DNA of 64,000 nucleotides from Entomortierella parvispora (lineage: Eukaryota > Mortierellomycota > Mortierellomycetes > Mortierellales > Mortierellaceae): positions 62,001-126,000 of the forward strand of contig OY752147.1 in NCBI GenBank assembly GCA_963573315.1, read 5' to 3'. The position numbers and the translations under genes are program-made. A model generated the notes under the pieces. It saw only the letters and a program-made list of their open reading frames with translations. It ran no database searches and was not told the DNA's origin. Shown here in pieces: positions 1-11,661 of this stretch; the stretch's first letter is position 1; every line of letters starts with the position of its first letter.

Positions 1-2
1 TG

Positions 3-3000
3 AAGATCTCGATGCATGCGTCTCAGCCATTTGTAGCCCACACTCCATCCTTGCCAGAATCTGTGGCTATGGTGCTGACACCAGCAATTGTGCCAGTGGA
101 AAGAGAATCTACCCCAGAGCCGGTACTGGATCAAATGTCAAAAGGTGCGGGAGCAAAGGAAAAGGAGTGGATTTTGCAAACTGCACTGGCTGTAGGTCTA
201 TCACCGTTTGGTTCGTTTGAGGAGGGTTTTTTATACTACGTGGACTTTCAGCTTACACCCTTTTTTGGAATTTATGGCTATAGGAAAACTCGGACGAGGA
301 AGCAGAGGACCCCAATGAGCGATATGTCCATTATAAAATATCAATGACAGAGCTCACACAATTACTCTTGGAGGCGGTGTCACCTGCGGACAAAAAGGCA
401 GTGTCCAGGAAAATCGACACACTCAACTCCAAGATCAACGGTCTCGACATCGACTTTGCGTTTGACAAGAAGCTGGCTGAATCCATGTTGAAGCAGCGCC
501 TAATCGACGAAAAGAAGAAGGCGAAGAAGTCCAAACGGAAAAAAGAAAAGGAGGAGGCTAGTCGCAAGGAATCTACAACAGAAGAAGACGGGGGAGATAT
601 GCTCGGAGGAATGTGGGATTTGGAGGGCGGAGTCGCCCCAACAGAAAACAACACGCCAGTATCACATTTGAAGCTGCGGCAGATGGCGAACCCATCGTGG
701 AGCGGAGGGTCCCCAAAAGTCGTTCTAGCTGAATTCTGCCGCAAAAAGGACCGCCACTCCAAGATCATCTACAAGAAGGCACTATCTTCCACATCAGCAG
801 TAGCAATGGCCTCCGTCACTGTAACGTGGGGCGGTGGCAATCAATCATCTACGCAAATGGAAGAGGAAGGATGCGAAAACATGGCCGAGGCGGAGAACTA
901 TGCTGCGACCAAGCTCTTGTACGATTTGACCCCCCTTCCCTTGTACAGGTCGCTTCCTCCCACATATCGTGACCTGTGGTTGGAATGGATTGACGAAAAG
1001 GAATCTTCTGGACGGCAGGCAAAGAAACTTGTGGATGGAGACCGCCTTTCGTACATCAAGTCTCTTGTTGCAAAGATACCCAACCGGACAGCGAGCGATG
1101 CACAGGTTGAAAGCGAGCAGGCGGAAGAAATTGTGGATGATATTCCAAAAGCTCAGGAGGATCGCACTGTCACACCTGCTGGAGAGGCCCTTCTGCAGAA
1201 TTGGAGCGAGAGACTGAAGCGACCTGGACACATTAAGCTCTTTGAGAAACGCAAGGATTTGCCTATTTTCCAATTCAGGGAACAACTGTTGGCGCTGCTC
1301 GAGAGAAATCAGGTTGTGATCGTGTCTGGAGAAACAGGATGCGGAAAGAGTACACAAGTGCCTCAGTACTTGGCAGAACACATGCTCGAGATAGGCCTGG
1401 GAGACCAATGTGACATTGTGTGCACACAGCCAAGGCGAATCTCTGCCATTTCCATTGCCAACCGTGTTTCTGAGGAATTGGGCGATGCGCGGAACTCTGC
1501 AGGCAAACCCAAGACTCTTGTGGGCTACCAAATCCGTCTGGAGTCGCGTGTTGCTCCAACCAACATTCTCAAATTTTGCACCACTGTAAGTGCTGTTGCA
1601 GCTGACCCTCTAAACTGAATTGCAGACACTCGGTACTCACATGTACTGTTGATATATCGATAGGGTATCCTATTACGACGGTTGGAGAGCGACAAAACAC
1701 TCAAGGGGGTAACCCATCTTGTAATTGATGAAGTGCACGAGCGCACGCTAGAGTCAGATTTCCTTCTGATCATTCTGAAAAAGTTGATGCCTCGTCGTCC
1801 AGATCTGAAGTAAGTAAGATGGCTCCATAGCATTTGATAATTTATTGGAGAACAACACTTTGGCTAACTGCGGATCAAACTTGCTTCGCCTAGGATCATT
1901 CTTATGAGTGCTACAGTCGACTCGGAAAGATTCTCTGAGTACTTCAAGGGCTGCCCAGTACTGGAAGTTCCTGGGAGAACATTCCCTGTCCATGCTCAAT
2001 TCTTGGATGATGTCATCGATTTCATTGGATACACTCTGGAAGAAGATTCAGAGTACGCCATCCGCCTCAGAAAAGATATTCAGAGTAAGGGCTAGATGTC
2101 ACACTGTACTGATGTAAGGTTGGGCGTTGGCCTTGCTGACTTCAAACTCACTCACACCTCCTTGGTTACTGACTTTTGACTCGTAGGCAAGGGTTCAGTT
2201 GATATTGCAGGCAAAGGCGCCAGTCGCACAACAGTTCACCTACAGTGGGAGAATGACATGGGCGACTTTTCTTCACAGGAGGCTGAAGCCAGAGTTACTA
2301 TGGGCGACGATACTTTGCAGGGTCCCACAGTGGTCAATCGAACCCATCAGATGCTAAACCGAATTGACGAGAACAAGATCAACTACGAGCTGATTCAAAT
2401 GCTGCTGGAACACATCTGCTTCCCAGAAGATCGAAGGAAGCACAGTCAAGGCGCCGATGCAGAGCAAGTTTATATTCCAGAGGAAGGCGCAATCTTGATT
2501 TTCCTCCCCGGCATGCCCGAGATCCGCAAGTTGTTCGATACGCTTAAAGTCAGTCGTCGATTTGGAAATGAGGCCATGTTTCAACTGTGGCCGTTGCACA
2601 GCTCTGTCTCCTCCGAGGGCCAGAGCCAAGTTTTTGATGTACCACCACCTGGCGTGCGTAAGATCGTGATGGCCACCAATATTGCTGAGACAGGTATTAC
2701 GATCCCAGATGTGACCATTGTCCTCGACACGGGCAAATCCAAACAGATCAAGTTTGACGAGAAAAAACGGGTGACTACCTTGCAAGAACGGTTTATTGCC
2801 AAATCGAATGCCCGTCAACGTCGCGGTCGTGCAGGAAGAGTGCAGGAAGGTGTATGCTTCCACTTATTCTCCAAGAAAACATTTGAAGACTTCATGCCCG
2901 AATATCAGATGCCGGAGATCATGCGGATGCCTTTGGAGGAACTCTGTCTAATGATCAAGATGTGCCAGCTGGGGGAAATTGCTGAGGTCTTGGGAAGCGC

Positions 3001-4278
3001 TCTAGACGCGCCACCTGTCAAAGCGATTGAGAATGCGATCCTGGCTTTGCAAGACGTCCGTGCACTGACAAAGTCGGAGGAACTAACACCACTGGGTATC
3101 CATCTGTGCAATTTGCCTGTGGATGTGCACATTGGCAAGATGATCCTCTTTGGATCTATCTTCAAGTGTTTGGACCCGATCTTGACCATCGCAGCGATGC
3201 TCAGCTTCAAGTCACCATTTGTTACGCCTTTTGGTGCCGAGAGTGAGGCGGACGCGGCCAAGGCCAGGTTCAAGCTTGCAGACTCTGATATGTTGACTTG
3301 GTACAATGCTTACCTGGGATGGCGACAAGCCTATCAGGCCAAACCCAATGGAATCTACGACTATTGCCGCAAGAACTTTTTGAGTCACCAAAACTTGACC
3401 ATGATGGAGGACATGAAGAAGCAGTTTTTGGGCTTTTTGGTCGGCACCGGTTTTGTGAGTGTCGATGCCGAGACAAAGCGGGACCTGAATCGTGAAAGGT
3501 TCAACCATCGGATTTCTTTCTGTCCAGTGATACCAGAATACAATGTCTATCAGAGGTCCATCCCAGTTTTGAACGCAGCCATCACAGCGGGCATGTATCC
3601 TAAAGTGATGATGCGAAACGAGAGTGTCAAAGCCTACGTGACCGGACCTAAGCAGGAAACAGTTTGGATCCATCCATCATCTGTCAACTTCCAAAAAGGC
3701 GGATCATCAGGAGCGGTTACAGGACCAGATGTGAGCCCTTGGTTCGTGTTTAACAGTCTTGTCAAGTCATCGAGGATGTACGTGTGGGAGAGCTGTCGTG
3801 TGGGTCAGTTCCCATTGGTTCTCTTTGGAGGCGAGCTGTCTGTGAAGGTAAGGAAACAGGCAAAGGAACTTGTGCAGAAGCGATACTCAAAGGAAGGGGA
3901 AACACTAACAGTCGACCATCACATCAAAATAGCACCACGCCAAGCTGGTCACCGTTGACAAATGGATTCAATTCAAGTGTCATGCCAAGACTGCAGTCGT
4001 TTTCAAGACTATGCGGGAGGAACTGGTACATTGTTGCGTTCACTCACTTGCACTCCTGCTGTATTTTGTCATCATTCTGATCTTTTTTGTTCCATATATA
4101 CCCGCAGGACAAAATCCTCCAGAAACGCATCGACGAACCCGGAAAAACCATGATGGAGAGAGAGGAAAAATGGCTGGAGATGATTGTTGCAATTCTAGAA
4201 GGCGAGGAGGACGCACTGAGACTGGAAGACAAGCCCGGACATCAACGACAGAAAGACCAGAACGTCTTTTTAGCATAG
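3..4278 (+). CDS. DHX29-like DExH-box RNA helicase, 5' end outside window
   Basis: Superfamily 2 helicase of the DHX29 type, which in animals helps 40S ribosomes scan structured mRNA leaders. Inferred exons: 3-191, 284-1585, 1664-1809, 1894-2084, 2187-3847, 3933-4025, 4108-4278, giving 1,250 visible residues; the frame is open at base 3, so the N-terminus lies upstream. Visible motifs are GETGCGKST (motif I, near residue 412), DEVHER (motif II, near 519; Val in place of the Ala of DEAH, as in DHX29), MSAT (near 550) and QRRGRAGR (motif VI, near 819). The block [11 protein letters not shown] before the helicase core also suits DHX29, and a helicase-associated and OB-fold region follows. The first intron (192-283) is the least certain. 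The 93-base exon at 3933 is needed because the preceding frame stops at 3956. The gene ends 50 bases from the stop of the convergent Myb gene. Confidence 0.88.
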
Positions 4279-4327
4279 AGTTGGTGCAATATTCTAGAAA
4301 TTTTATTCAAGAATCGCGTGTTTTCAA

Positions 4328-6284
4328 TTAGGAGTGGGTATTTTTTTTTTTGGGTGCTCTCTTTTCTTTCTGCTGTGCCGCCCTTTGTTCGTACTCCTGG
4401 AAGCCTTCTTCCAATTGCTTGTAGACCAAGAAAATTGGGTTGTCCTTGAGAGCGTTGTCGATATATTCCCTCTGCTGCTCCTGTGACATTTCTGGAGATT
4501 TAGTCATCTCGCGTTTGGCTTTCACGATGAGTCGATCCCGAACCTGTTCCAGATTACTGACTTTTCGTCGGATGGAGTCTGTTGTACGACCTTCCAAAAA
4601 ATCCTTTCGGATGCTAGACCAAGCTCTGCCATGCTTCCGAACACCCTCTACCAATAGATCCATATCAGCATCGTCCCAGAACTTGGCAGGTTCTTGTCGA
4701 CCAATGGTCAGCTTTGGTGCCTTCTGCCAAGCAGAGATGCACATGTTAGCATCGACGCCGGGTCCAATATGATCTGCAACCCATTGCCAGTCAACGGGCT
4801 GACCAGTCAAAGTTTCTTGGAGTCGCTGCTGGCCCACCAGCCTCCTCAACCGGGCCAAGCTCGACTTGGACCATTCGAACTCTTCGGATGTCGATGTATC
4901 AGCATCATATTTTCTTGGCCTGCCTCTCTTCTTGTAAGAGGTCCCTACAGGAGAATCACCCCAGAATATCATTTTTGGGTCTTGTTCCAAAAACCCTTCT
5001 TCCTGATGACTGGCCTCTTCGACCCAAGCGGGGACTTTACTGAACAGCATCATCATCTTTGAAAACCTTTCCGTTTCCCCCTTGGTCCACAGCCCATCTT
5101 CTGTCGAGGGGACCAGTGTTGAGTTTGAATCAGAGGACAGTGTAACGCCACTCAGTCGGTAGTATTCGGCTTCGACGTCAACATCCTTGACTTCGGGTTT
5201 CACTTCCGTACGAATTTTTGTCCATCCGCCAAACAATCCGTATTTCTCCACCGCCTCCATAAGCGCCTTGTGTTCTGTGTCGGTCCATTTTGAAGAATTT
5301 TGGGCGGAGAGGAGTGAAGATTCATAGTCAGAGGTACCCCGATCCGATCGCTCACGAGCTGCCTTGGCCACGTCGCTCACATAGTTACTGGTCTCAATCT
5401 TGACCCAACCGGGGGCATCCTTTAATGCCGCCACAACAAGAGCTTTAAATGCTCGCTTGCATTCGTTTGCGCCTCGGGTGCCCACTTCCTTTGCAATCTC
5501 GGCCCATTGTCCGTCACCATGTCTGATCCAAGCTCTCCAGAATCCATCCACCTCGAACGGGGACCAGTCCTGGGTTTTGCTCCGGAGGGTGCTGTCCATA
5601 CCCTGGATCCTGTATTTACCTCTGCCCAATGTCCTCCATTGATGTTGACAAGAGATCACGACAGATCCCAAGGCGTTCGAAATATCGCGCCAAGGCACAT
5701 TGGCCTCCACCATCTCGTCCAGCTTTGCAAACATGACCGGGGTCCAGTTCTTGAGGGCTGGATCCAGGACGGTGTAGTATCGATCCGAACACACGGTGGA
5801 GGGGCGACCAACGACCATGCCGATGTAGTCCCAGGTCTTGTTTTGGCCCCGCAAATCTGTCACAGTATCATCCATCTCGGTCGTCCATCTAAAGCCTTGA
5901 CTTAAGCTCTTTGGAATCCTTATCGTTGTCTTACTTTTGCCCTTTGCCTAAAATGATCAGAGGAGGAAGAGGAAGAAAGAAATAAAATGAAAAATGAATA
6001 TCAATCATTTCTTGTCGAGTAGATCCGCCTTTTTGTTCTTGAAGAATGTTGTAGCACAGATGACTGTTTGCCCATACCTCTGAGGATATCTCGGCCTCGG
6101 TCAATGTGGCGTGCTCCACCTCTTCGTCCTCCTCGAGTTTGGAACTCAAAAGTCGCCTTGCGCCCTGGGGACGGGACAAGGCACAGGCCCATGCGGTTGA
6201 CGGAGTTGGCGTGCAGGGCCGGGCAGGTCCTGTTAGAGCAAATGTCCGCTGTAATGAGCGCAGCAGTGAAGGTGTGCGGTACAT
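4328..6284 (-). CDS. Six-repeat Myb/SANT protein with AT-hook and mitochondrial-like leader
   Basis: Two exons on the minus strand, 6284-6078 and 5947-4328, giving 608 residues. About six Myb-like units can be read by their spaced tryptophans, near residues 88-130, 136-175, 196-245, 290-335, 427-485 and 492-540. An AT-hook, KKRGRPRK, lies near 408-415, so DNA binding is likely. The first Myb unit crosses the exon junction and the second exon has no usable upstream ATG, so the first exon is required. That exon reads MYRTPSLLRSLQRTFAL at the start and reaches RRLLSSK near 50: Arg-, Ser- and Leu-rich with no acid until about residue 53, like a mitochondrial presequence. An upstream in-frame ATG at 6359 would add 25 residues. 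I do not recognise an ortholog; an SNAPc-190-like multi-Myb factor is an alternative. Intron 5948-6077 has a GTATGG donor. Confidence 0.8.
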
Positions 6285-6504
6285 GAGGGAATTGGGGGGG
6301 CAGTGCTGGTGACGACGAAGGTCCAACGAATTGAATGCAAAGGCAACAATTGCATGCAATGCCCACGGCCTTGTTTACGGCCAAACAAAGAACGAAACAA
6401 GTTTGCATGTCACGTGCTCCAGCCACTTCGTGGATGGTGCATGCAGAGATTCATTCCTTTCTAGCATCCCCTCTCTCTTTGTTCTCCTCCTCTCCTCTTC
6501 TCTA
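6285..6504. promoter_or_regulatory. Bidirectional promoter between Myb gene and NAT9
   Basis: These 220 bases separate the divergent start codons of the Myb protein (minus) and NAT9 (plus). Two known motif types are visible: TTGTTTAC at 6371-6378, which matches the forkhead core, and the E-box palindrome CACGTG at 6411-6416. TTGTTT and AAACAA around 6371-6388 also form a short inverted repeat. There is no clear TATA box, which is usual for housekeeping promoters. Function of the motifs is inference. Confidence 0.5.
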
Positions 6505-7820
6505 ATGCGGGCTAACGAGAGAATTGCCTTGGTACTCTACCACTCCTCTTCTTCAGGCTTTTCTCACATTAGCGCTCTCTGCCGTCATGATGGCCATGAC
6601 CCACAGTCTAACGACAGTCGCTGCGTTCTTTCGCATTTCTAGGTCGGCCACAAGTGTGTCCTTGTGCCTTATCTTAAGAGCCATGTGGAGCACTACAACA
6701 AATGGATGCAGTCTCCAGAACTCCTAGGTACGTTATATCTATTGAGTAGAAATCATAGAATACCAGAAAAGGTGGAATAAGTCTTTGAGAAACTAACATG
6801 ATCTCTCACGAAATAAAAACACTGCCAGAAATGACCGCTTCAGAGCCATTGACACTGGAGGAGGAATACGAGATGCAAGAGTCATGGCGAGTCGATGAGA
6901 ACAGTACGTTTCCACTGCCTTTGAGAAACCAGTATCGTTTGCACTACCACAATATCTAATACCTAAACCAATGCGAACTGCTCGACATGTTAGAATGCAC
7001 CTTCATTATCTTGGCAAAGGAAACCCCAGATCAGGTTATCACGTCCAAGGATGCTCTTTCTCAGAGTAAGCCCCTTTGGAGTTTGACTATCTACGCCGCG
7101 CGTCAATGAAAGAATGGACCGCGGATCTACTGAACTGACTCGTTCTACACTCGAATAGAGATGGTTGGAGATGTAAACCTCTTCTACAATGACCATGATG
7201 ATCCCCATTCAGCTGAAATCGAAATCATGATTGCTGGTACGTCTAGAAGGATGTTATTTCTGACTTGAATATCAATGCTCACTGACGTCGCGTGTGACTA
7301 CCTCTCTGGACTAGAACCTAGCTATAGACGAAAGGGAATGGGCCTGGAAGCGCTTAAGATGATGATTACCTATGGTAAGAGACAAGGAGCATGCTTTTTG
7401 GCTCGTTTCGGGCGATGCAAGTGCTGCCGAAAACGTGCGCTTCGTGGATGGCTATCAATCTTTACGGCCATTCTTACCGTCGCACTAATTACCTGACCTG
7501 CTTTTTTGTTTACTTGGAATGTTGACTGCACTGCAGCCTACAAATATCTCGGGACAAAGCGTATTACCGCCAAGATCTCGACAGAGAACAAGGGCTCGAT
7601 CCAATTGTTCCTGACTCAGCTCGGATTTGTTCAGATTGGTTACTCAGAGATCTTTGGTGAGGTGACCTTGGAACGCGTCTTGCCTGCCCTGGAAGCAACC
7701 TCGACCGAAGGATCCCAAGTTGCCGATGCTGCAGATGCAGTCTCTGCACCTGTTGAGACTTCTGTTACACAGGCACAATTTGAGACGCTGCATCTCGATG
7801 CAGGGGATGTTGACTCTTGA
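6505..7820 (+). CDS. NAT9: NAT9-like N-acetyltransferase
   Basis: GNAT-fold acetyltransferase of the NAT9 family (in animals linked to tubulin and microtubule stability). Seven exons: 6505-6531, 6643-6727, 6829-6903, 6994-7065, 7159-7236, 7315-7374, 7537-7820; 226 residues, near the usual length. The nine-codon first exon was chosen because MRANERIAL joined to VGHKCVLVPY gives the family's N-terminal pattern, followed by the typical MTASEPLTLEEEYEMQESW. The acetyl-CoA loop is RRKGMG (residues 117-122), and STENKGSIQLFLTQLGF gives the late alpha/beta element. The C-terminal 40 residues are Ala/Glu/Val-rich and not conserved. It is the most finely split gene here, with phase-1 introns in most places. 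Confidence 0.93.
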
Positions 7821-10104
7821 GAAAAATCGCAAATACAAATGACAAAGTTACCCTATTATCCTCTGACTCGTTGACTGTTTGCCACAATTGGGTGGAGGGG
7901 CAAGATGGGGGCCGAATGTGCGTTCGCTGTTCAGCTTCACATCGAGGCCCTCCCCTCATGACACCCCCATTGCTGCCAAAGATGTCTCTTGTCTGTTTCG
8001 GAAAATTGCTTTTGGGACGCGTCGCTCTTACTAGTCCTAGGATTGGTCGTTTATTGACAAGCAGGAGATTGTGCGACGAGGACGAACTGCGGGGAGATGG
8101 TGTCAAATGGGCGTAGGGGCATCTTTGTAATAGATTATTAGAATTCATACTACGACTAGAAGCTTTCAAGTTTCCAGTCGAAACAACTACTCTGTCGACT
8201 TTTTGCACTCGGGGCTTGACCACGTTGCCTGAGCCCTCTTGGAGTGGTGCTCTCAACCGGAGGAAAGACGTCCTTGTTTGTTTGATCTTTTTTGGCTTTG
8301 TCTTTTAGACAGGCCTGCTTTTACAGAGTACCGGTTCTCTCAGCTTGGCTCTCATTTGCATTTGTGCTCTCTGCGAAAGTCGGGAGCGTGGCCCGGGATC
8401 CAAGGATACAGTATATGTAGACTACAGCTAATGAGCACTAGCCGAGGTGGTCATAGCCACAGATCCCCGGTTCACTTCAGGGTGTGGAAGCCTGGGCAAG
8501 TCCACACCTGGGACGATAATCTGATCTTGGAGGCCGATATAATCAAGCACAACTGGCAAGATCCTCCCCCTTCATTCCAACTGGCCTGATGTGAATTACT
8601 GTAGTCATGCAAATCGGCCGTTGTTGTTTATCCACAATCTCACATGCAGGAACCTAATCCAGAGTCCTACATCAAAAAAGGCACATCCTTCCCGCATGTG
8701 CCTCTTTCACTCATAGTCTGTCCAAACCACTACTGTAATTGCAATATGGCTGAGTTAGGCCAACGCGCGATCTGTGCATCTGAGATGTGAACTCTGTTGC
8801 TCCATGTTTCGAAAGGGAGGCCATATTATTCCTTTCATCCCCTGCTAGCACAACCGGGCAAATTAGTGATAACAGGCCTAACTCGCCCACATGCAAAACC
8901 TCACTTGGAAGAAACCAATGATCGAGTAAAGATACGATCGTTTGCAGTGTTCTCCACTCCAATGGTCCCTCCTCGTCCCGTACCAGTCCATGACTACAAA
9001 ACGCTACTGTAAACATACAGCGAAGGCAAGAAGTCCTCAAGATTTAGTTTTATTAAATCATTACTGTCACTCCCACCACCACCACCGCCGACCGCCCTGC
9101 GTCCAAATAGTGTGTCCAATCCCCCGCGGCAAGGTCTTTAAAGTGCTGTCTGCTGAGAAAACCCAAAACGACGGGTAAACCAGAACTTTAGCCACTGAGG
9201 GGCTTACGTAGGAACGAAGTTGATGTGCCTCCTTTCCTCCTTTGCGCCACTTCAAGCACATCTCGTATTTTTAACTAGATTCGGCTATTTTGTTTCCGCC
9301 TCAAAGAGGGCCGTGTGAAGTGGTTTCTGATAGATGATATGTGGTGTGAAGATACGGGAGCCGACACCACACTTTGGGGAGCGCGAGTGGCTCTCCAAAG
9401 TTCTATCTGATGCAGATGTTGACGACGGGCGAAGAGAGGATGGTTGCACCGCCAGGGGTCTGTTCGGCACTCAAGAAAAGCAGTGAGCAAGCAGTTGGAC
9501 AGATTCGGCCATATCCAGCCAAGCGCAACATTGAAGGCTCTCAAACGTTGTTTTTTGGTTTGTTGACTTGGTTCGGGGGTACAGTGGTCTACACGGTAGG
9601 TGATACCGTAACGAAAGAAAAGGAAAACAAACCTGGGTCTGCTCAAAGGAAAAAGAGAGCAGGAAAACAACAGACCCGAGGCTTACAGCACCGTTTCTGT
9701 TCCGGGGAGTAAGCAAAATGTGTGGACTCGCAAGGTTTGGCCCTCCTCAGCAGTGGAGGCAACTTGTCTTGTTGCCTCTTCTCAGCCTTTTCTTCGTCCG
9801 CTCGACAAAGAGGCTTACGGTGGTGTGCAAAGATAGACACACACTCAGCCTCGTCAGATACATAGAGGGAATGCAGGCAGCTCAAAATAAAAGACAGTTA
9901 CAACAGTGAGCGGGGGCAAGGTCCTGTGCCTGGAAACGAGGTGCCTTGTGCCTGGGAGAGTCACCAGCCCAATTTATCCAATTTCAAAAACGCGCCTTCG
10001 CATTGGTGTTTGAGGGGCAACTAAAGGTCCAAGCCAGCCGTCAAATGTCCTCGATCGTTCTTTGTCTGCTTGCAGTGGTGCTATTCTCCATTCCTCAAGC
10101 AGTC

Positions 10105-10123
10105 CTACTGTACAGTACAGTAG
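10105..10123. promoter_or_regulatory. 19-bp palindrome upstream of secreted protein
   Basis: CTACTGTAC and its exact reverse complement GTACAGTAG flank a single central A. It lies 222 bases before the TATA box of the histidine-brace gene, a position suited to a dimeric transcription-factor site. No factor is known to me. Confidence 0.4.
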
Positions 10124-10345
10124 ACTACAGTATCTTTCTGCAGCCTTGTGGTCATTTACCTGATTCAATAATGACCATTATTATTCTTTATTTCAAACGA
10201 CAAAAAGAACGACAAACGTTGATTTGGTGCTCCCCCTCCCAGGGTGCAATTGCATGCTGTCCCTGGTTTTCACTCCCCTGCTTCCTCAAACTCGACCTCG
10301 GTCTTGCTTTTCCCCAACGGTCCGAGGGAAAGAACCCCCCCTGGG

Positions 10346-10353
10346 TATAAAAA
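10346..10353 (+). promoter_or_regulatory. TATA box
   Basis: TATAAAAA, 92 bases before the start codon at 10445 and followed by a CT-rich leader. Strong TATA boxes are rare in this window and mark genes likely to be highly or conditionally expressed. Confidence 0.75.
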
Positions 10354-10444
10354 CCTCGGGCGCGCCTTGCTCTTTTTTTTCTCTCTCTACACTTCATCCT
10401 CGCTCCTCTCTTCGTCTCTCACCTCTACTCGCTCTTTTCCGACC

Positions 10445-11176
10445 ATGTTCTTCACCTCCCTCACCAAAGCCAGCTTGGCCCTCATTGCGGCCTCGCTTGT
10501 CCTCCTCTTGACCAACACGGTCGAATCACACTCGTACGCCGACTGCATTGACTGGCGCTTCACCAACCCCAAGAAGTCCAACTCCTGGTCCGACAAGCAT
10601 GGTGCCTGCTTCGGATACGCTCGCCGTTTCCCTGTGCATGCCAAACCTTTCGCCAAGCTCGATTCCGATGACCCCAACCGTCATTACCAGCAATCGCACA
10701 AGAACCCCGACCCCGACCATGCCTTGCCTTGCTCCAATGAGAAGCAAGGTGAGGAACCTGGTGCGGATGAGACCATGGGTCATCCCATCACTTCTGCCTA
10801 CTCTGGAAAGGACCAGCACGGCCGCAAGACTGGTATGATCACCACTACCCACCCTGGTGGACAGCTGTGCATCCGCTGGCCCGCCAAGAACCACGCCGTC
10901 CCCGACGAGAAGAACCAGCCCGTGACCATTGCTTTGTCCGGTGCTAACCCCAAGAAGGACCCCACTCAATTGGAATTCTTGGACAACATTGTCGCAAAGT
11001 TGAACTACAAGAACTGCACTGACAAGGGTAAGGATACCGATATATGGCCCTGCGGCGGTTGCTTCACCCTCCCTGAGACCCTCCAGACCGGTTACCACGT
11101 CATGCAGTGGCGCTGGAAGTTGAACTCGGACGAATGGTACACCTCCTGCGCCGATCTCAACGTCGTCAAGAAGTAA
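10445..11176 (+). CDS. Secreted histidine-brace (LPMO-like) protein
   Basis: Intronless, 243 residues. Residues 1-28 are a clear signal peptide ending TNTVES, so the mature protein should begin with His29 in HSYADCIDWRF. An N-terminal His freed by signal peptidase is the hallmark of copper histidine-brace enzymes (lytic polysaccharide monooxygenases). Other fitting features are several Cys residues, a second internal histidine region (QLCIRWPAKNH) and an ending, WKLNSDEWYTSCADLNVV, like the last strand of LPMO-type chitin- or cellulose-binding proteins. I cannot place it in a numbered AA family; a non-catalytic histidine-brace protein is also possible. The start at 10445 was chosen because it directly precedes the signal peptide and follows the TATA box, although the frame stays open upstream to 10244. 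AATAAA-like sequence near 11487 could serve polyadenylation. Expected location: outside the cell or in the wall. Confidence 0.75.
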   Translation: MFFTSLTKASLALIAASLVLLLTNTVESHSYADCIDWRFTNPKKSNSWSDKHGACFGYARRFPVHAKPFAKLDSDDPNRHYQQSHKNPDPDHALPCSNEKQGEEPGADETMGHPITSAYSGKDQHGRKTGMITTTHPGGQLCIRWPAKNHAVPDEKNQPVTIALSGANPKKDPTQLEFLDNIVAKLNYKNCTDKGKDTDIWPCGGCFTLPETLQTGYHVMQWRWKLNSDEWYTSCADLNVVKK

Positions 11177-11661
11177 GAAAAAGGGGTTATTTGCCTTTTC
11201 TCAAGATGTAAAAAGAGAGAAAAAGAAATCTCTTTCAAGGACTTCCTAGCTGGGCTGTGAATCCCTTGTAGTAGCTTCCTTTCCTTTTCTCATTCTCATC
11301 TCTTCATACCCTCTGCCATCTAAAAATGTGATATATCCCTTTCATCTTTCCACGTTTTCCACCGTGTTTTCTCTTGTCCATTACCTCCGAAATTTCTTTC
11401 TGGCCATTGCGCAAAAGTGTTCTGTGCAAGGAAAAGAAGCAGGTCGGCGGGCATGACAAAAACAAAAAAAAGTTCCTCTGTAAAGTAATAAAAAACCACT
11501 ACAAAAACTCAAAGAACACGAAACTGTTTATACATGGGGGAAAAGACTAAAATACAATGACTGAGCAAAAAAAAACAAAAGATACAACTCGTTCGCGAGT
11601 ACGCTGAGGCTGAGTGATTGGGAAAGCGAAAAAGATTGGGGGAAGAGGAAGAGCAGGACTC
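11177..11661. other. Convergent 3' intergenic region
   Basis: Holds the 3' ends of the histidine-brace gene (plus) and SulP gene (minus). It is A/T-rich after 11,450 with AATAAA-like stretches; no gene is seen. Confidence 0.6.

Larger units (their letters stand above)
7821..10444. other. Intergenic, 2.6 kb, no gene seen
   Basis: No reading frame here has domain motifs, and frames on both strands overlap at random. The last part (about 10,080-10,444) is the promoter of the secreted protein and holds a 19-base palindrome and a TATA box. The rest has no feature I can name. Confidence 0.6.

Noticed and set aside
7765-8256. 163-residue frame on the minus strand
   Set aside because: It overlaps the 3' end of NAT9 antisense and has no domain or family pattern.
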